From: an uncultured Gammaproteobacteria bacterium
Lineage (GTDB): Bacteria; Pseudomonadota; Gammaproteobacteria; CAMYKB01
Direction of reading: 5' to 3'
Assembly: GCA_947258875.1 (NCBI GenBank)
Contig: CAMYKB010000012.1
Coordinates: 46,572-110,571, forward strand
Length of the DNA: 64,000 bases
This document shows, one piece after another, positions 8,929 to 17,316 of this stretch. How positions within the stretch are numbered: the stretch's first letter is position 1; every line of letters starts with the position of its first letter. Under the pieces are notes generated by a model. That model had not been told where the DNA came from. It searched no databases and worked only from the letters and a program-made list of their open reading frames with translations. A program made the translations under genes and the position numbers.

Positions 8929-11276
8929 GGCAGCGTGACAGAGAACAGGGTTATGTACTCATCACCGTTGTGATGACGCTGTTCATCGTCGCTGCGATCG
9001 CACTGCTACTAAATCGTGAAAGTGCCATGAGCTCAAATATGACGGGCAGTGAGATACAGGTCGATCAGGCAAGTTATGTAGCCGAGGCGGGTTTCAATCA
9101 TGCCTTATGGCAAACACAAAACAGCAATTGCACGGGTTACCCGAATCCGATTACAGAGAATTTTGCTGCGCACAGTTACACCGCCAGTGTAACGCCCACC
9201 CAGGGTTCCCCCGTATCCATCAGTGCAACCGGAACACTGTCCATAGGTACTAGCCGCAGCATGACCCGCGCTGGCATTGCTGTCTACCAACCGCCTGCAC
9301 CGACCGTCGTGCTGCAAGCAGGCGCCGAAGGGAATGATACTTATATTTCCAATCGCCTTGCCCCAAATGTAAATAGCAACTATGGAAACAACCCTAAACT
9401 ACGTGTGGGTACCGGCGATACCAACGCCCTGTTGAAATTTGATATAACCAGTATCCCGGCAGGCGCCAAGGTGATTTCCGCACAGCTTGCACTGCATTTC
9501 GAATCAGCCGACAGCATCGGTTCACCAGAAATGAGCGTGCATAAAGCAACCCGGCCCTGGCTTGAAACCGAAACCACATGGAACATCTTTGCCACGGGTC
9601 AGAACTGGACAAATCCTGGTGGCGACTATGATGCTAATGTGGAGGCTGTAACCACGATCACCGGTGCGCCCGCTACCTGGTACACATGGGATGTGACAGA
9701 GATGGTGCATGGCTGGGTAACCGGCACCACCAATGACGGCCTGATGGTGAGGGTGTATAGCGGTAATGCAATAAATGCCCGCTTTAGCAGTAGTGACGGT
9801 ACAACCGCTACCAATCACCCCAAGCTGACTATCACCTATGCCTGCGAGTGCGGTGTGGATTGCACCCCGCCTCCACCGCCACCGTCATGTGATGCGGATT
9901 TTATTCCAGACACCAAGATCAGTGAGTACGACACTGACCCTTATGGCTCGAGCGTCATCAAGGACCTAACGTTCATGCCGGAAGGCGTGACGTTCTTCGG
10001 CGCCACGGTACCGGCTGGCGGTGCCTGGCTCAGTGTCGACGCCACCGATCGTACCTTCTACCTCAACGACATCACCGGTACCCTGCTCTCCAATGCGCCG
10101 GGATCGACGGGCATGGGCGGGGTGGCCTACGTGAGTTCCGGTACCTGGGCCGGGCATATCGCTGCATCAGATTTTAACAATGATGATGTGCGCTACTATG
10201 ACAAGGACGGTGCGATGGCCGGGTCATTCAGCCTGTCCGGATTCGGTGTTGGCACCCCCAGCGGCGCAGCCTTTATCCAAACCACAATTACCGGCACCTA
10301 TGACGCGCACCTTGCAATTACTGACCGGAGTAAAAACCTAGTTTACATCACTGATCAGGCCGGCACGCTGAAGACCAGCCTGAATCTGAACGCCTATGCG
10401 TCGGGGTTAACCGATGCCGCACATATTCCGAACAGCGATAAGCTGCTGGTTCTCGATGAAAACAAAAAGGCCTACAGCACATCCGGTACCGTCGGTCTCG
10501 CCATTAATCCACTGACTTGTGATCACGTCATCGGTGACGATCTTGAGGACAAGGTCATCGCACTCAATAAGGCAACTTCCTGTAATGCGGACTACATTCC
10601 TGATACCAAGGTTAATGAGTTCGCCACAGATATCTACGGTTCCAGTGTGCAAAAAGACCTCGACTATATACCAGAAGGCGTGGAGTTCTTTGGCGTGACG
10701 GCACCATCAGGCGGTGCCTGGCTCAGTGTCGACGCCACCGACGATCTGTTTTACCTGAACGATATGAGCGGGGCCTTGCTCGCCACTACGCCCGGGTCAA
10801 TAGATATGGGGGGCGTAGCCTATGTGAGCACCGGCATCTGGGCAGAACACGCGGCAGTGGTCGATTTCGACGCTAAAGACGTGCGTTATTTCGATAAGAA
10901 CGGCGCCATGGTTAGCTCTTTTAGCTTGAACGGTTTCCCAGCAGACACCCCGAGTGGTGCGGCGTTTATTGACGTAACCTCGAGTGGCACCTATGACGGA
11001 CATCTGGCAGTTACTGACCGGAGTAAAAACCTAGTTTACATCACTGATCAGGCCGGCACGCTGAAGACCAGCCTGAATTTGAATGCCTATGCGTCGGGGT
11101 TAACCGATGTCGCACATATTCCGAACAGCGATAAGCTGCTGGTTCTCGATGAAAACAAAAAGGCCTACATCCTGGCGATGGATGGCACCAAGACCGGCGA
11201 ATACGATGTACCGGCGAATACGATGTGTCGTCGTTTGGCACTTCCGGAACAGTGGGGTTTGCGATCAACCCGCTGA
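8925..11276 (+). CDS. Large PilX/GspK-like pilus-tip protein with DNRLRE domain, 5' part of a frameshifted gene
   Basis: The visible frame gives 783 residues. The N-terminus is prepilin-like (EQG|YVLIT, then a hydrophobic helix) but lacks +5 Glu, as is common in GspK/PilX subunits. A DNRLRE domain follows at ~125-310 (LLKFDITSIPAGAKVISAQL, YTWDVTEMVHGWV, HPKLTITY), then a PPPPPP linker. Two ~231-residue duplicated units begin at residues 322 and 553 (GGAWLSVDATD, YITDQAGTLKTSLNL), likely beta-propeller-like. The last 17 codons are out of register because of a 17-bp tandem duplication at 11193-11226; the true C-terminus lies in the next frame. Such proteins are likely adhesins at the pilus tip. 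Confidence 0.8.
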   Translation: MRQRDREQGYVLITVVMTLFIVAAIALLLNRESAMSSNMTGSEIQVDQASYVAEAGFNHALWQTQNSNCTGYPNPITENFAAHSYTASVTPTQGSPVSISATGTLSIGTSRSMTRAGIAVYQPPAPTVVLQAGAEGNDTYISNRLAPNVNSNYGNNPKLRVGTGDTNALLKFDITSIPAGAKVISAQLALHFESADSIGSPEMSVHKATRPWLETETTWNIFATGQNWTNPGGDYDANVEAVTTITGAPATWYTWDVTEMVHGWVTGTTNDGLMVRVYSGNAINARFSSSDGTTATNHPKLTITYACECGVDCTPPPPPPSCDADFIPDTKISEYDTDPYGSSVIKDLTFMPEGVTFFGATVPAGGAWLSVDATDRTFYLNDITGTLLSNAPGSTGMGGVAYVSSGTWAGHIAASDFNNDDVRYYDKDGAMAGSFSLSGFGVGTPSGAAFIQTTITGTYDAHLAITDRSKNLVYITDQAGTLKTSLNLNAYASGLTDAAHIPNSDKLLVLDENKKAYSTSGTVGLAINPLTCDHVIGDDLEDKVIALNKATSCNADYIPDTKVNEFATDIYGSSVQKDLDYIPEGVEFFGVTAPSGGAWLSVDATDDLFYLNDMSGALLATTPGSIDMGGVAYVSTGIWAEHAAVVDFDAKDVRYFDKNGAMVSSFSLNGFPADTPSGAAFIDVTSSGTYDGHLAVTDRSKNLVYITDQAGTLKTSLNLNAYASGLTDVAHIPNSDKLLVLDENKKAYILAMDGTKTGEYDVPANTMCRRLALPEQWGLRSTR

Positions 11277-11326
11277 CCTGCGATCACGTTATCGGTGATG
11301 ACGGTGTGGACAAGGTGATGTCGCTC
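9888..11326 (+). repeat. Intragenic tandem duplication of a ~231-codon unit
   Basis: Unit A (9888-10580) and unit B (10581 to about 11326) encode matching proteins. Each begins with C(D/N)ADxIPDTK and ends with INPLTCDHVIGDD. A block of ~158 bases (10318-10475 versus 11011-11168) differs at only about three positions, while the rest is clearly diverged. This points to recent gene conversion or unequal exchange. Unit A lacks 51 bases (17 codons) just after this block relative to unit B. Confidence 0.85.
11193..11226 (+). repeat. 17-bp exact tandem duplication causing a frameshift
   Basis: The 17-mer accggcgaatacgatgt occurs twice with no gap (11193-11209 and 11210-11226). Its length is not a multiple of three. 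Deleting one copy gives KTGEYDVSSFGTSGTVGFAINP, which continues directly into the downstream frame and matches the equivalent place in unit A. Confidence 0.95.
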
Positions 11327-12397
11327 AATGTTGCAGGGGGCGGCGGTGGCGGTGGCGGTGGCGGACTATACTTCCTCGACCTATTCAACGCTGTCGCCTA
11401 CAACGGTAACGACGGCACATTGACCTGGAGCGGGGATTGGCAGGAGAGCGGCGAATCCGACGGACCGAACGCCGGCAAGATCAGAGTCGTTGGTAACCGC
11501 TTGCGTGTCTGGGGCAATAGCGATGGCGGCGAATCTTTGCATCGAGAGGCAGACTTGAGCGACGCCACCACGGCAACCCTGACATTCAATTATCAGCGCG
11601 ATGTCGTCGAGCCGGAGGGGTCTGTCACGGTACAGGTTTCTGGTAATGGCGGTGCAAGCTGGACAAGCCTGAAAACGTATAACCTGACCGCCACTGACCC
11701 CACGCCAGTCCCGGAGAGCTTTGACATCACATCCTATATTGCGTCGAACACACAGATCCGCTTCCTTTCTAACGGTGGAGACGACGATCAGTTCATCTAC
11801 TTCGGCGATGTACAGATCAGTATTAATGGCGGCGGTGGCGGGTCTTCTCCGGGCACACCTGCAACGCTCGCAACATCGGCCGATACCTTTATCAAAGGCC
11901 TCAACGGCAGCAATAATGGCAGTGACGATGAACTTAAAGTCGGGCGCGATAACGGTGGCCCCCACCTATATAGCCTGCTGCGGTTTGATGTGTCCTCGGT
12001 CCCGGCAGGCACCGCCATCACGTCCGCCACCCTCAGGTTATATCAATTCGATTCGAACAGATCAGGCAACTTCAATGCCCGGGCCTATCGCATCGATCAG
12101 GACTGGACCGAGTCAGGGGCCGACTGGTCCACCGCTGATGGCGCGACCGCCTGGAGTGGCGGTGGCGGTGGAACCTACAGCGCGCCGCCGGTGGCGACGA
12201 CTTCGATCGAAATCGGCACTGATGGCTGGTATGAATGGGACGTCACATCACTCATGCAGGAATGGGTTGACGGTATTTCACCCAACTACGGCATTCAGAT
12301 CACCTATGACAGCGTAAATGCCGGTAGGAATGTATCGTTCGCCAGCAAGGAACACTCGAATGCCGAGCGACGGCCACAGTTGGTGATCGAGTACTGA
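11225..12397 (+). CDS. 3' part of the frameshifted tip-adhesin gene (second DNRLRE domain)
   Basis: This 390-codon frame (a GTG lies at 11225) has no prepilin leader and no plausible ribosome binding site. It is best read as the continuation of the upstream gene after the 17-bp duplication. It completes unit B (GFAINPLTCDHVIGDDG). Next come a ten-glycine linker, a beta-sandwich region of ~150 residues (WSGDWQESGESDG, VTVQVSGNGGASWTSL) like a carbohydrate-binding or jelly-roll module, and a second DNRLRE domain (LLRFDVSSVPAGTAITSATL, YEWDVTSLMQEWV, RPQLVIEY). The restored protein would have 1151 residues. As it stands, this part may not be translated. Confidence 0.75.
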   Translation: MSSFGTSGTVGFAINPLTCDHVIGDDGVDKVMSLNVAGGGGGGGGGGLYFLDLFNAVAYNGNDGTLTWSGDWQESGESDGPNAGKIRVVGNRLRVWGNSDGGESLHREADLSDATTATLTFNYQRDVVEPEGSVTVQVSGNGGASWTSLKTYNLTATDPTPVPESFDITSYIASNTQIRFLSNGGDDDQFIYFGDVQISINGGGGGSSPGTPATLATSADTFIKGLNGSNNGSDDELKVGRDNGGPHLYSLLRFDVSSVPAGTAITSATLRLYQFDSNRSGNFNARAYRIDQDWTESGADWSTADGATAWSGGGGGTYSAPPVATTSIEIGTDGWYEWDVTSLMQEWVDGISPNYGIQITYDSVNAGRNVSFASKEHSNAERRPQLVIEY

Positions 12398-12474
12398 TAG
12401 TACCGCCAGGGTTTCTCACGACGTGATTTTGCATCAAACACTGCAAATCATCTGCGCCGGACATCTGTCGACCA

Positions 12475-12501
12475 TTTAGATTTCGGAAAATGTGCCGATA
12501 T
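12475..12501 (+). promoter_or_regulatory. Weak sigma-28-like promoter before HDOD gene 1
   Basis: A good -10 GCCGATAT (12494-12501) is preceded at 11 bases by TTTAGATT, which matches the FliA -35 at only five of eight positions. Spacing and distance to the gene resemble the stronger sites near the sister genes. A purine-rich stretch, AAGGAGAG, follows. Confidence 0.4.
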
Positions 12502-12542
12502 TAAGGAGAGTATGTCGTTACTGATGACCTGGAGATTAAAGT

Positions 12543-13379
12543 ATGCCCACCGTTGATGAACTGGTTACAAATTCGACCAAACTGTTTTCATTACCCGATG
12601 TGTACCTAAGACTTAAGGCGGTGCTTGACGATCCTGACTCTTCGATCAATGAAATTGCCACGATTATAAGCCAGGATCCTGCGCTCGTTGGCCGAATATT
12701 ACGTATCGTAAACAGCTCTTTTTTTTGCATAGGCACTCCAATTGAAACTATACCGCATGCAGTAAACATGCTTGGCATGCAGCAGATTCACGATTTGGCC
12801 CTGGTCACTTCAATGTCAGGAACATTCTCCGGCATGTCGAATGAAGTGATGAATATGAATGTGTTTTGGCGAAATAGCATTCATTGTGGTCTGGCCGCGC
12901 ACACACTGGCAAGCGAGTGCAACGTGTTAGACGGCGAGCGCTTGTTCGTCGCGGGCGTGTTACACGATATTGGTCATCTCGTAATGTATCAACACATACC
13001 AGAGTTGGCACAACAGGCACTATCGCAATGGCAGGAACAGGACAGACCGCTGTCCCAAATAGAGCGTGAGCTGATCGGTTTTGATTATGCACAAGTCGGT
13101 GGCAAATTGACAAACGCCTGGGGCTTACCAGACAGCCTGCAGAATTCCACGACATATCATGTCGAACCTGCCGATGCGCAGGAGGAATATACAATGGAAG
13201 CCTCAATTGTGCACATTGCCGTCGGTATCGCCAGCTCAAATGAGACTACCGATTTAACGACGCTGCAGATCGACCCCTTCGCGTGGGAAAGGACCAGCCT
13301 TTCACCGGAAATCCTAGGGCCGATAGCACAGGATACGAGACTACTGCTTGATGAGACGGCACCCCTGCTTTTCCAATAA
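12543..13379 (+). CDS. HDOD-domain signalling protein 1
   Basis: This 278-residue soluble protein is built mainly from an HDOD domain (~15-210: NEIATIISQDPALVGRILRIVNSSFF, GVLHDIGHLVMYQ). HDOD proteins are HD-related domains that usually lack a full catalytic set. They act in signalling, often with c-di-GMP, chemotaxis or type IV pili. This one keeps the HD pair in LHDIGH. It is the first of three tandem paralogues that share SLPDVYxRLKAVLxDP near the N-terminus. It sits between the pilin genes and the pilM operon, so a role in pilus or motility control is likely. Confidence 0.88.
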   Translation: MPTVDELVTNSTKLFSLPDVYLRLKAVLDDPDSSINEIATIISQDPALVGRILRIVNSSFFCIGTPIETIPHAVNMLGMQQIHDLALVTSMSGTFSGMSNEVMNMNVFWRNSIHCGLAAHTLASECNVLDGERLFVAGVLHDIGHLVMYQHIPELAQQALSQWQEQDRPLSQIERELIGFDYAQVGGKLTNAWGLPDSLQNSTTYHVEPADAQEEYTMEASIVHIAVGIASSNETTDLTTLQIDPFAWERTSLSPEILGPIAQDTRLLLDETAPLLFQ

Positions 13380-13469
13380 CAATTTATGACCTCCTGATAT
13401 CCCCCCTGTTGTTATCACTAGGGCCTGGATTTTTAAGTGAGGCAGGCCTATGCATAACCACTGCTCACC

Positions 13470-13496
13470 TCAAGTTTTTGGATTTATGGCCGATGT
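13470..13496 (+). promoter_or_regulatory. Sigma-28 promoter before HDOD gene 2
   Basis: TCAAGTTT (13470-13477), an 11-base spacer, and GCCGATGT (13489-13496) form a close FliA-type promoter. It starts transcription about 35 bases before the preferred start at 13537. Because it lies inside the longer possible reading frame beginning at 13450, it also supports the shorter start. Confidence 0.75.
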
Positions 13497-13536
13497 GACT
13501 AAGACAGAGATGACTTTTCAATCCGGAGATCCTGCA

Positions 13537-14388
13537 ATGTCCACCACTGAAGAATTGGTTATCAATTCGGCCAAGTTGTTCTCATTACCAGACGTATACA
13601 TTCGCCTCAAGGCGGTCCTGGAAGATCCGAACTCCTCGATGAACGATATGGCCGAGGTCATCAAACATGACCCGGGCTTGACCGCGCGCCTGCTGCGCAT
13701 GGTGAACAGTGCTTTTTTCGGTCTTGGCTCAAACATCGAGACCGTTTCCCAGGCGACACGTATGTTAGGCACACAACAGATACATGACCTGGCACTGGCG
13801 ACATCAGTGACAGAAGCATTTTCTGATGTGTCAACCGACGTAATGGATATGAATGTTTTTTGGCGAAACAGCGTAGCCTGTGGACTAGCATCACGACTGC
13901 TGGCCAGCCAGTGTAATGTGCTGGACAACGAGCGCTTATTCATTGCGGGCCTGTTACATGCTATCGGCCATCTCGTTATGTATCAGCTGCTACCCATGCA
14001 GATGCAACAGGCCCTGATGCGCAGCAAAGAGCAGGCACGCCCGCTGTTCCAGGTGGAGCGCGATCTCCTCGGTTTTGATTACGCAAAAGTGGGTGGCAAG
14101 TTGATGAATGAATGGGGACTGCCTGACAGCCTGCAGGAATCTACGACGCGTCATCCCGAACCCGCCTACGCACTGACTTACGGACTTGAAACAGCTATCG
14201 TACACATCGCTACCCATGTGGCCACGGCTATAGAGACGGGCACTTTAAAGACACAGTGTATAGACCCGTCGGTATGGCAGATTACCGGCATCACACCGGA
14301 AGCTCTCGATTCGAGCGTGCGCGAAACGGCCCAGGAACTGGATAGCGCAATGTCTTTACTATTTAACAAGATGCGTAAAGCATCTTAA
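13537..14388 (+). CDS. HDOD-domain signalling protein 2
   Basis: The frame is open from 13450, but the ATG at 13537 is preferred. It is preceded by GGAG, it lines up with the start of paralogue 1 (M-T-x-EL-x-x-NS-x-KLFSLPDVY), and the sigma-28 promoter lies just upstream. The 283-residue HDOD protein resembles its neighbours closely (HDPGLTARLLRMVNSAFFGL). The HD pair is altered: the motif reads LLHAIGH instead of LLHDIGH, so any residual metal site is lost in this copy. The role is inferred to be signalling in the pilus/motility circuit. Confidence 0.87.
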   Translation: MSTTEELVINSAKLFSLPDVYIRLKAVLEDPNSSMNDMAEVIKHDPGLTARLLRMVNSAFFGLGSNIETVSQATRMLGTQQIHDLALATSVTEAFSDVSTDVMDMNVFWRNSVACGLASRLLASQCNVLDNERLFIAGLLHAIGHLVMYQLLPMQMQQALMRSKEQARPLFQVERDLLGFDYAKVGGKLMNEWGLPDSLQESTTRHPEPAYALTYGLETAIVHIATHVATAIETGTLKTQCIDPSVWQITGITPEALDSSVRETAQELDSAMSLLFNKMRKAS

Positions 14389-14424
14389 GCCGACAACCCG
14401 TGTCACCAAACTGTATGTATTACC

Positions 14425-14451
14425 TCAAGTTCAAGCCGCTTCAGCCGACGC
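14425..14451 (+). promoter_or_regulatory. Sigma-28 promoter before HDOD gene 3
   Basis: TCAAGTTC (14425-14432), an 11-base spacer, and GCCGACGC (14444-14451) form a FliA-type promoter, about 42 bases before the start at 14493. The -10 departs from consensus at two positions. Confidence 0.65.
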
Positions 14452-14492
14452 AACTATTACAACGCTATTCGTTAACAGCGGAGGAGCCTGAA

Positions 14493-15326
14493 ATGTCGAC
14501 CGTTTGGGGACTGATCTCCAACACTGTAAAACTGTTTTCTTTGCCCGAAGTGTATTTTCGTCTTAAAGATATTCTGGACGACCCACACTCTTCAATGAAC
14601 GACATGGCCGCGATGATCAGCCACGACCCGGGGCTGACTGCGCGTGTATTACGTGTAGCGAACAGTGCTTTTTTTGGCTTCAGGGCAAGAATTGAGACCA
14701 TCCATCAGGCGACTAATGTGTTAGGCACACAACAGGTACACGACCTGGCATTGGCAACATCCGTTACTGGCGCATTTGCGAGCATGTCCAGCGACATGGT
14801 GAATATGAGCAACTTCTGGCGGAATAGCGTATCTTGCGGCCTGGCCTCACGCTTGCTTGCTGAACATTGTAATGCGTTACACGGTGAGCGTTTATTCATC
14901 GCGGGTTTGCTACACGATATCGGTCACCTGGTGATGTATCAATTGATGCCCGCGCAGATGCAACAAATCCTGCTCAACCATGAACAGCAGAACGATTCTT
15001 TATTCCTTGTCGAGCGTGAGCTTCTCGGTTTTGATTATGCTCAAGTAGGGAGTGCACTGATGCAGGCATGGGGATTACCAAACAGCCTCCAGGAAGCAAC
15101 CGCATATCATCCCGAACCCGGCAATGCCAAGGATTGTATTCTGGAAACTGCGATTGTACACATTGCGACCCATATCACCTCCTCCGACGAAAATAGTAAA
15201 TTATCCGCCCGCGACATTGATCCGTTTGCATGGCACATGACCGCTCTTACACCAGAAATTTTTGAGATGATTGCACAGCAAACACGGCAGCAACTCGATG
15301 AGACGATGTCGTTGTTCTTCAATTAG
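14493..15326 (+). CDS. HDOD-domain signalling protein 3
   Basis: The start at 14493 (after GGAGGAG) aligns with its paralogues; an upstream in-frame ATG at 14400 would run through the sigma-28 promoter. The 277-residue product is a third HDOD protein (HDPGLTARVLRVANSAFFGF, GLLHDIGHLVMYQLMP) with the HD pair kept. The three genes share order of motifs and length over their whole extent, so they arose by tandem duplication. Divergence is enough for separate ligands or partners. Confidence 0.87.
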   Translation: MSTVWGLISNTVKLFSLPEVYFRLKDILDDPHSSMNDMAAMISHDPGLTARVLRVANSAFFGFRARIETIHQATNVLGTQQVHDLALATSVTGAFASMSSDMVNMSNFWRNSVSCGLASRLLAEHCNALHGERLFIAGLLHDIGHLVMYQLMPAQMQQILLNHEQQNDSLFLVERELLGFDYAQVGSALMQAWGLPNSLQEATAYHPEPGNAKDCILETAIVHIATHITSSDENSKLSARDIDPFAWHMTALTPEIFEMIAQQTRQQLDETMSLFFN

Positions 15327-15417
15327 CAGGCCAGGTTTACCGATACTGCTACTTATTTTACACGCCGTTCAAGAGTTCAATTAAGGCACCTGACTCCAGC
15401 TGACCAGCTTATTCACC

Positions 15418-15444
15418 TCAAGTTTCAACAACCTCTGCCGACAC
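15418..15444 (+). promoter_or_regulatory. Sigma-28 promoter before the pilM operon
   Basis: TCAAGTTT (15418-15425), an 11-base spacer, and GCCGACAC (15437-15444) form a FliA-type promoter. The leader to the pilM-like start is about 80 bases and contains an imperfect GC-rich hairpin near 15489-15514. Confidence 0.7.
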
Positions 15445-15530
15445 TTTATAGGAGAGATTTGTCACTGTAATAGTGGCTTGGATGTATAGCCGCCTCGCCT
15501 GGACGCGAGGGGCGTAATAGTGAGGAAGCT

Positions 15531-16664
15531 ATGATTGCCCTAAGGCAGATGATCGAGAGGTTCGATGTAAGGCCACAGAATAGCAAACTGGGGGCTATCG
15601 GCGTTGACTTTGCAATCGAAAAAATGCATCTCGTACAGATGGAAAAAATAGTTTCTGGCGATGTCATATTTCGCGCGCGTACTTCAATTAGGTACCCGGA
15701 AACACGCGAAGAGCTCCTGAATTCACCACGCGAATTGAAACAACTGCTACACAGAGCATTGCATTCAGGACCATTTAATGGACGTAAAATCGTAACAACC
15801 ATGCCCGCACATGATGTACGCATCATGCCACTCGCCTACCAGGTCAGCAGAGGGCAAAATGATGCCGAAGCAATCCTCAAGCTGATAGCGAAACGAGTAC
15901 CGCGGAATATTGAAGATTATGTAATCGATTATCTGCCGGTACGCAGCAGCGAGCAGGACGAAGAACGTCTGGCGATCGTCGCTGTTGCCAACCGCGACCG
16001 CGTTATCGCCTATCTCGAAAGCCTTCGTAAAGCCGGATTCATCGTCGACACCCTGGATATCGGACCGTCAGCCATTAAGCGTTTAATCAGCGCAATATCA
16101 GGGGACGATTCTAACGAAAGCCGTCTGGTCGTTAACTTTGGTAGCTCAAAGAGTTTTATGACCTTGATTTCCGGGCGCAGATTGCTATTTGACCAGGAAT
16201 TTGAATTCGGTGAGCAAGCATTACTTGAGCGCATATCAGTTTCACTGGATGTATCCCTGGAGACCGCAAGAGACCTGGTGTACAAACATGGCCTCGTTTC
16301 TAGCCAGGAAACCGACAAACAAGACTCATTGGTTACCGATACTGATATTTCAAGCACACTTGCTGAGATCGTAAAACCTAAATTTGCAAAACTCATTGAC
16401 GAAATAAACCGCGCTCTTATCTATGCCGCCTCTGAAACACGCGGCGGATCAGTCAAGCAGGTCTATTTACTCGGCAGCATAGCCCGCTGGAAGGGAATTG
16501 ACAAACTGTTGCATACCCTTGTCAATCTACCCGTTACGATTCCTAGCTATTCATCTATCTCAGGCGAAGCAGGCGGTTCTGATGATTATGTTGGTGACCA
16601 GGAAATACTCGATACAGCGGTTGCCATCGGCCTGGCATTGCGGGGGTTGACAGCCCATGAATGA
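15531..16664 (+). CDS. PilM/MshI-like actin-fold pilus assembly protein
   Basis: This 377-residue cytoplasmic protein has an actin/FtsA-like fold. A phosphate-1-type segment lies near residue 20 (GAIGVDFAIEKMHLVQM), a second near 200 (LVVNFGSSKSFMTLI) and an adenosine-type motif near 315 (VYLLGSIARWKGIDKLL). PilM proteins bind the N-terminal tail of PilN and link the ATPase side to the periplasmic alignment complex. It overlaps the PilN-like gene by 8 bases. A nearby alternative start exists at 15549. Confidence 0.87.
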   Translation: MIALRQMIERFDVRPQNSKLGAIGVDFAIEKMHLVQMEKIVSGDVIFRARTSIRYPETREELLNSPRELKQLLHRALHSGPFNGRKIVTTMPAHDVRIMPLAYQVSRGQNDAEAILKLIAKRVPRNIEDYVIDYLPVRSSEQDEERLAIVAVANRDRVIAYLESLRKAGFIVDTLDIGPSAIKRLISAISGDDSNESRLVVNFGSSKSFMTLISGRRLLFDQEFEFGEQALLERISVSLDVSLETARDLVYKHGLVSSQETDKQDSLVTDTDISSTLAEIVKPKFAKLIDEINRALIYAASETRGGSVKQVYLLGSIARWKGIDKLLHTLVNLPVTIPSYSSISGEAGGSDDYVGDQEILDTAVAIGLALRGLTAHE

Positions 16665-17316
16665 AATCGACCTGATACCAACCGACTACCGCAACCAGAT
16701 TGCACGGCGCATATGGACGAAACGTTTAACCATGTTTATGGGTATTCTTCTCTTATTCAACACCAGTGCTTTTGCGGCATTCCAATACAAAACATGGCAA
16801 GTTGAATCGGATATCAATGAATTACAAAAGCAGCAAGCTATTACCACACAACAACACAATGAGCTCGCACAACTGCAAGAAGAGAATACAGGCTTGATGA
16901 AAAAGTGGCAGCTGCTTAAGGGCTTACGCACCGGCGTCGCCGCCGAGTCCATGTTCGAAACCATTGACCGGGCACTTCCCGGCAATGATCTATGGTTTTC
17001 GCGCTGGGAATTCCAGCGCGCGGGCATCGTTACCGGCAAGACGCCAAAAACTGTCAATACCGGCTATTTTATCGTTGTGCCAAGTGATGAAGCAACTACC
17101 AGTGATGAGGCAATGCGAGTCCAGACGCACATGAAAATAGTGGGCCAGGCACGCGACCACTCCGCACTCTCGCAATTTGTTAAGCGTCTTTTCCAACAAC
17201 CACAGATAGAGGATGTCCGTGTTGTAAAAACATCCCTGCGGCGCTATACGACCATGAATGTTGTGGATTTCGACTTGGCAATCGTCATCAACACCAATGT
17301 AGGTGAAGATCGATGA
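16657..17316 (+). CDS. PilN-like inner-membrane assembly protein
   Basis: This 219-residue bitopic protein has the cytoplasmic tail MNEIDLIPTDYR, equivalent to the INLLP motif through which PilN meets PilM. One membrane helix (~25-45) follows, then a coiled coil of ~45 residues rich in Gln/Glu and a periplasmic alpha/beta domain. It overlaps both neighbours (8 bases before, 4 after), which indicates tight translational coupling. It should dimerise with the PilO-like protein to form the inner-membrane alignment platform. Confidence 0.85.
   Translation: MNEIDLIPTDYRNQIARRIWTKRLTMFMGILLLFNTSAFAAFQYKTWQVESDINELQKQQAITTQQHNELAQLQEENTGLMKKWQLLKGLRTGVAAESMFETIDRALPGNDLWFSRWEFQRAGIVTGKTPKTVNTGYFIVVPSDEATTSDEAMRVQTHMKIVGQARDHSALSQFVKRLFQQPQIEDVRVVKTSLRRYTTMNVVDFDLAIVINTNVGEDR

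Noticed and set aside
13450-13536. Longer N-terminus for HDOD protein 2
   Set aside because: This stretch contains a sigma-28 promoter and has no counterpart in HDOD 1, which aligns from the ATG at 13537.
14400-14492. Longer N-terminus for HDOD protein 3
   Set aside because: It runs through a sigma-28-type promoter and lacks homology to the paralogues; the ATG at 14493 has a GGAGGAG site.
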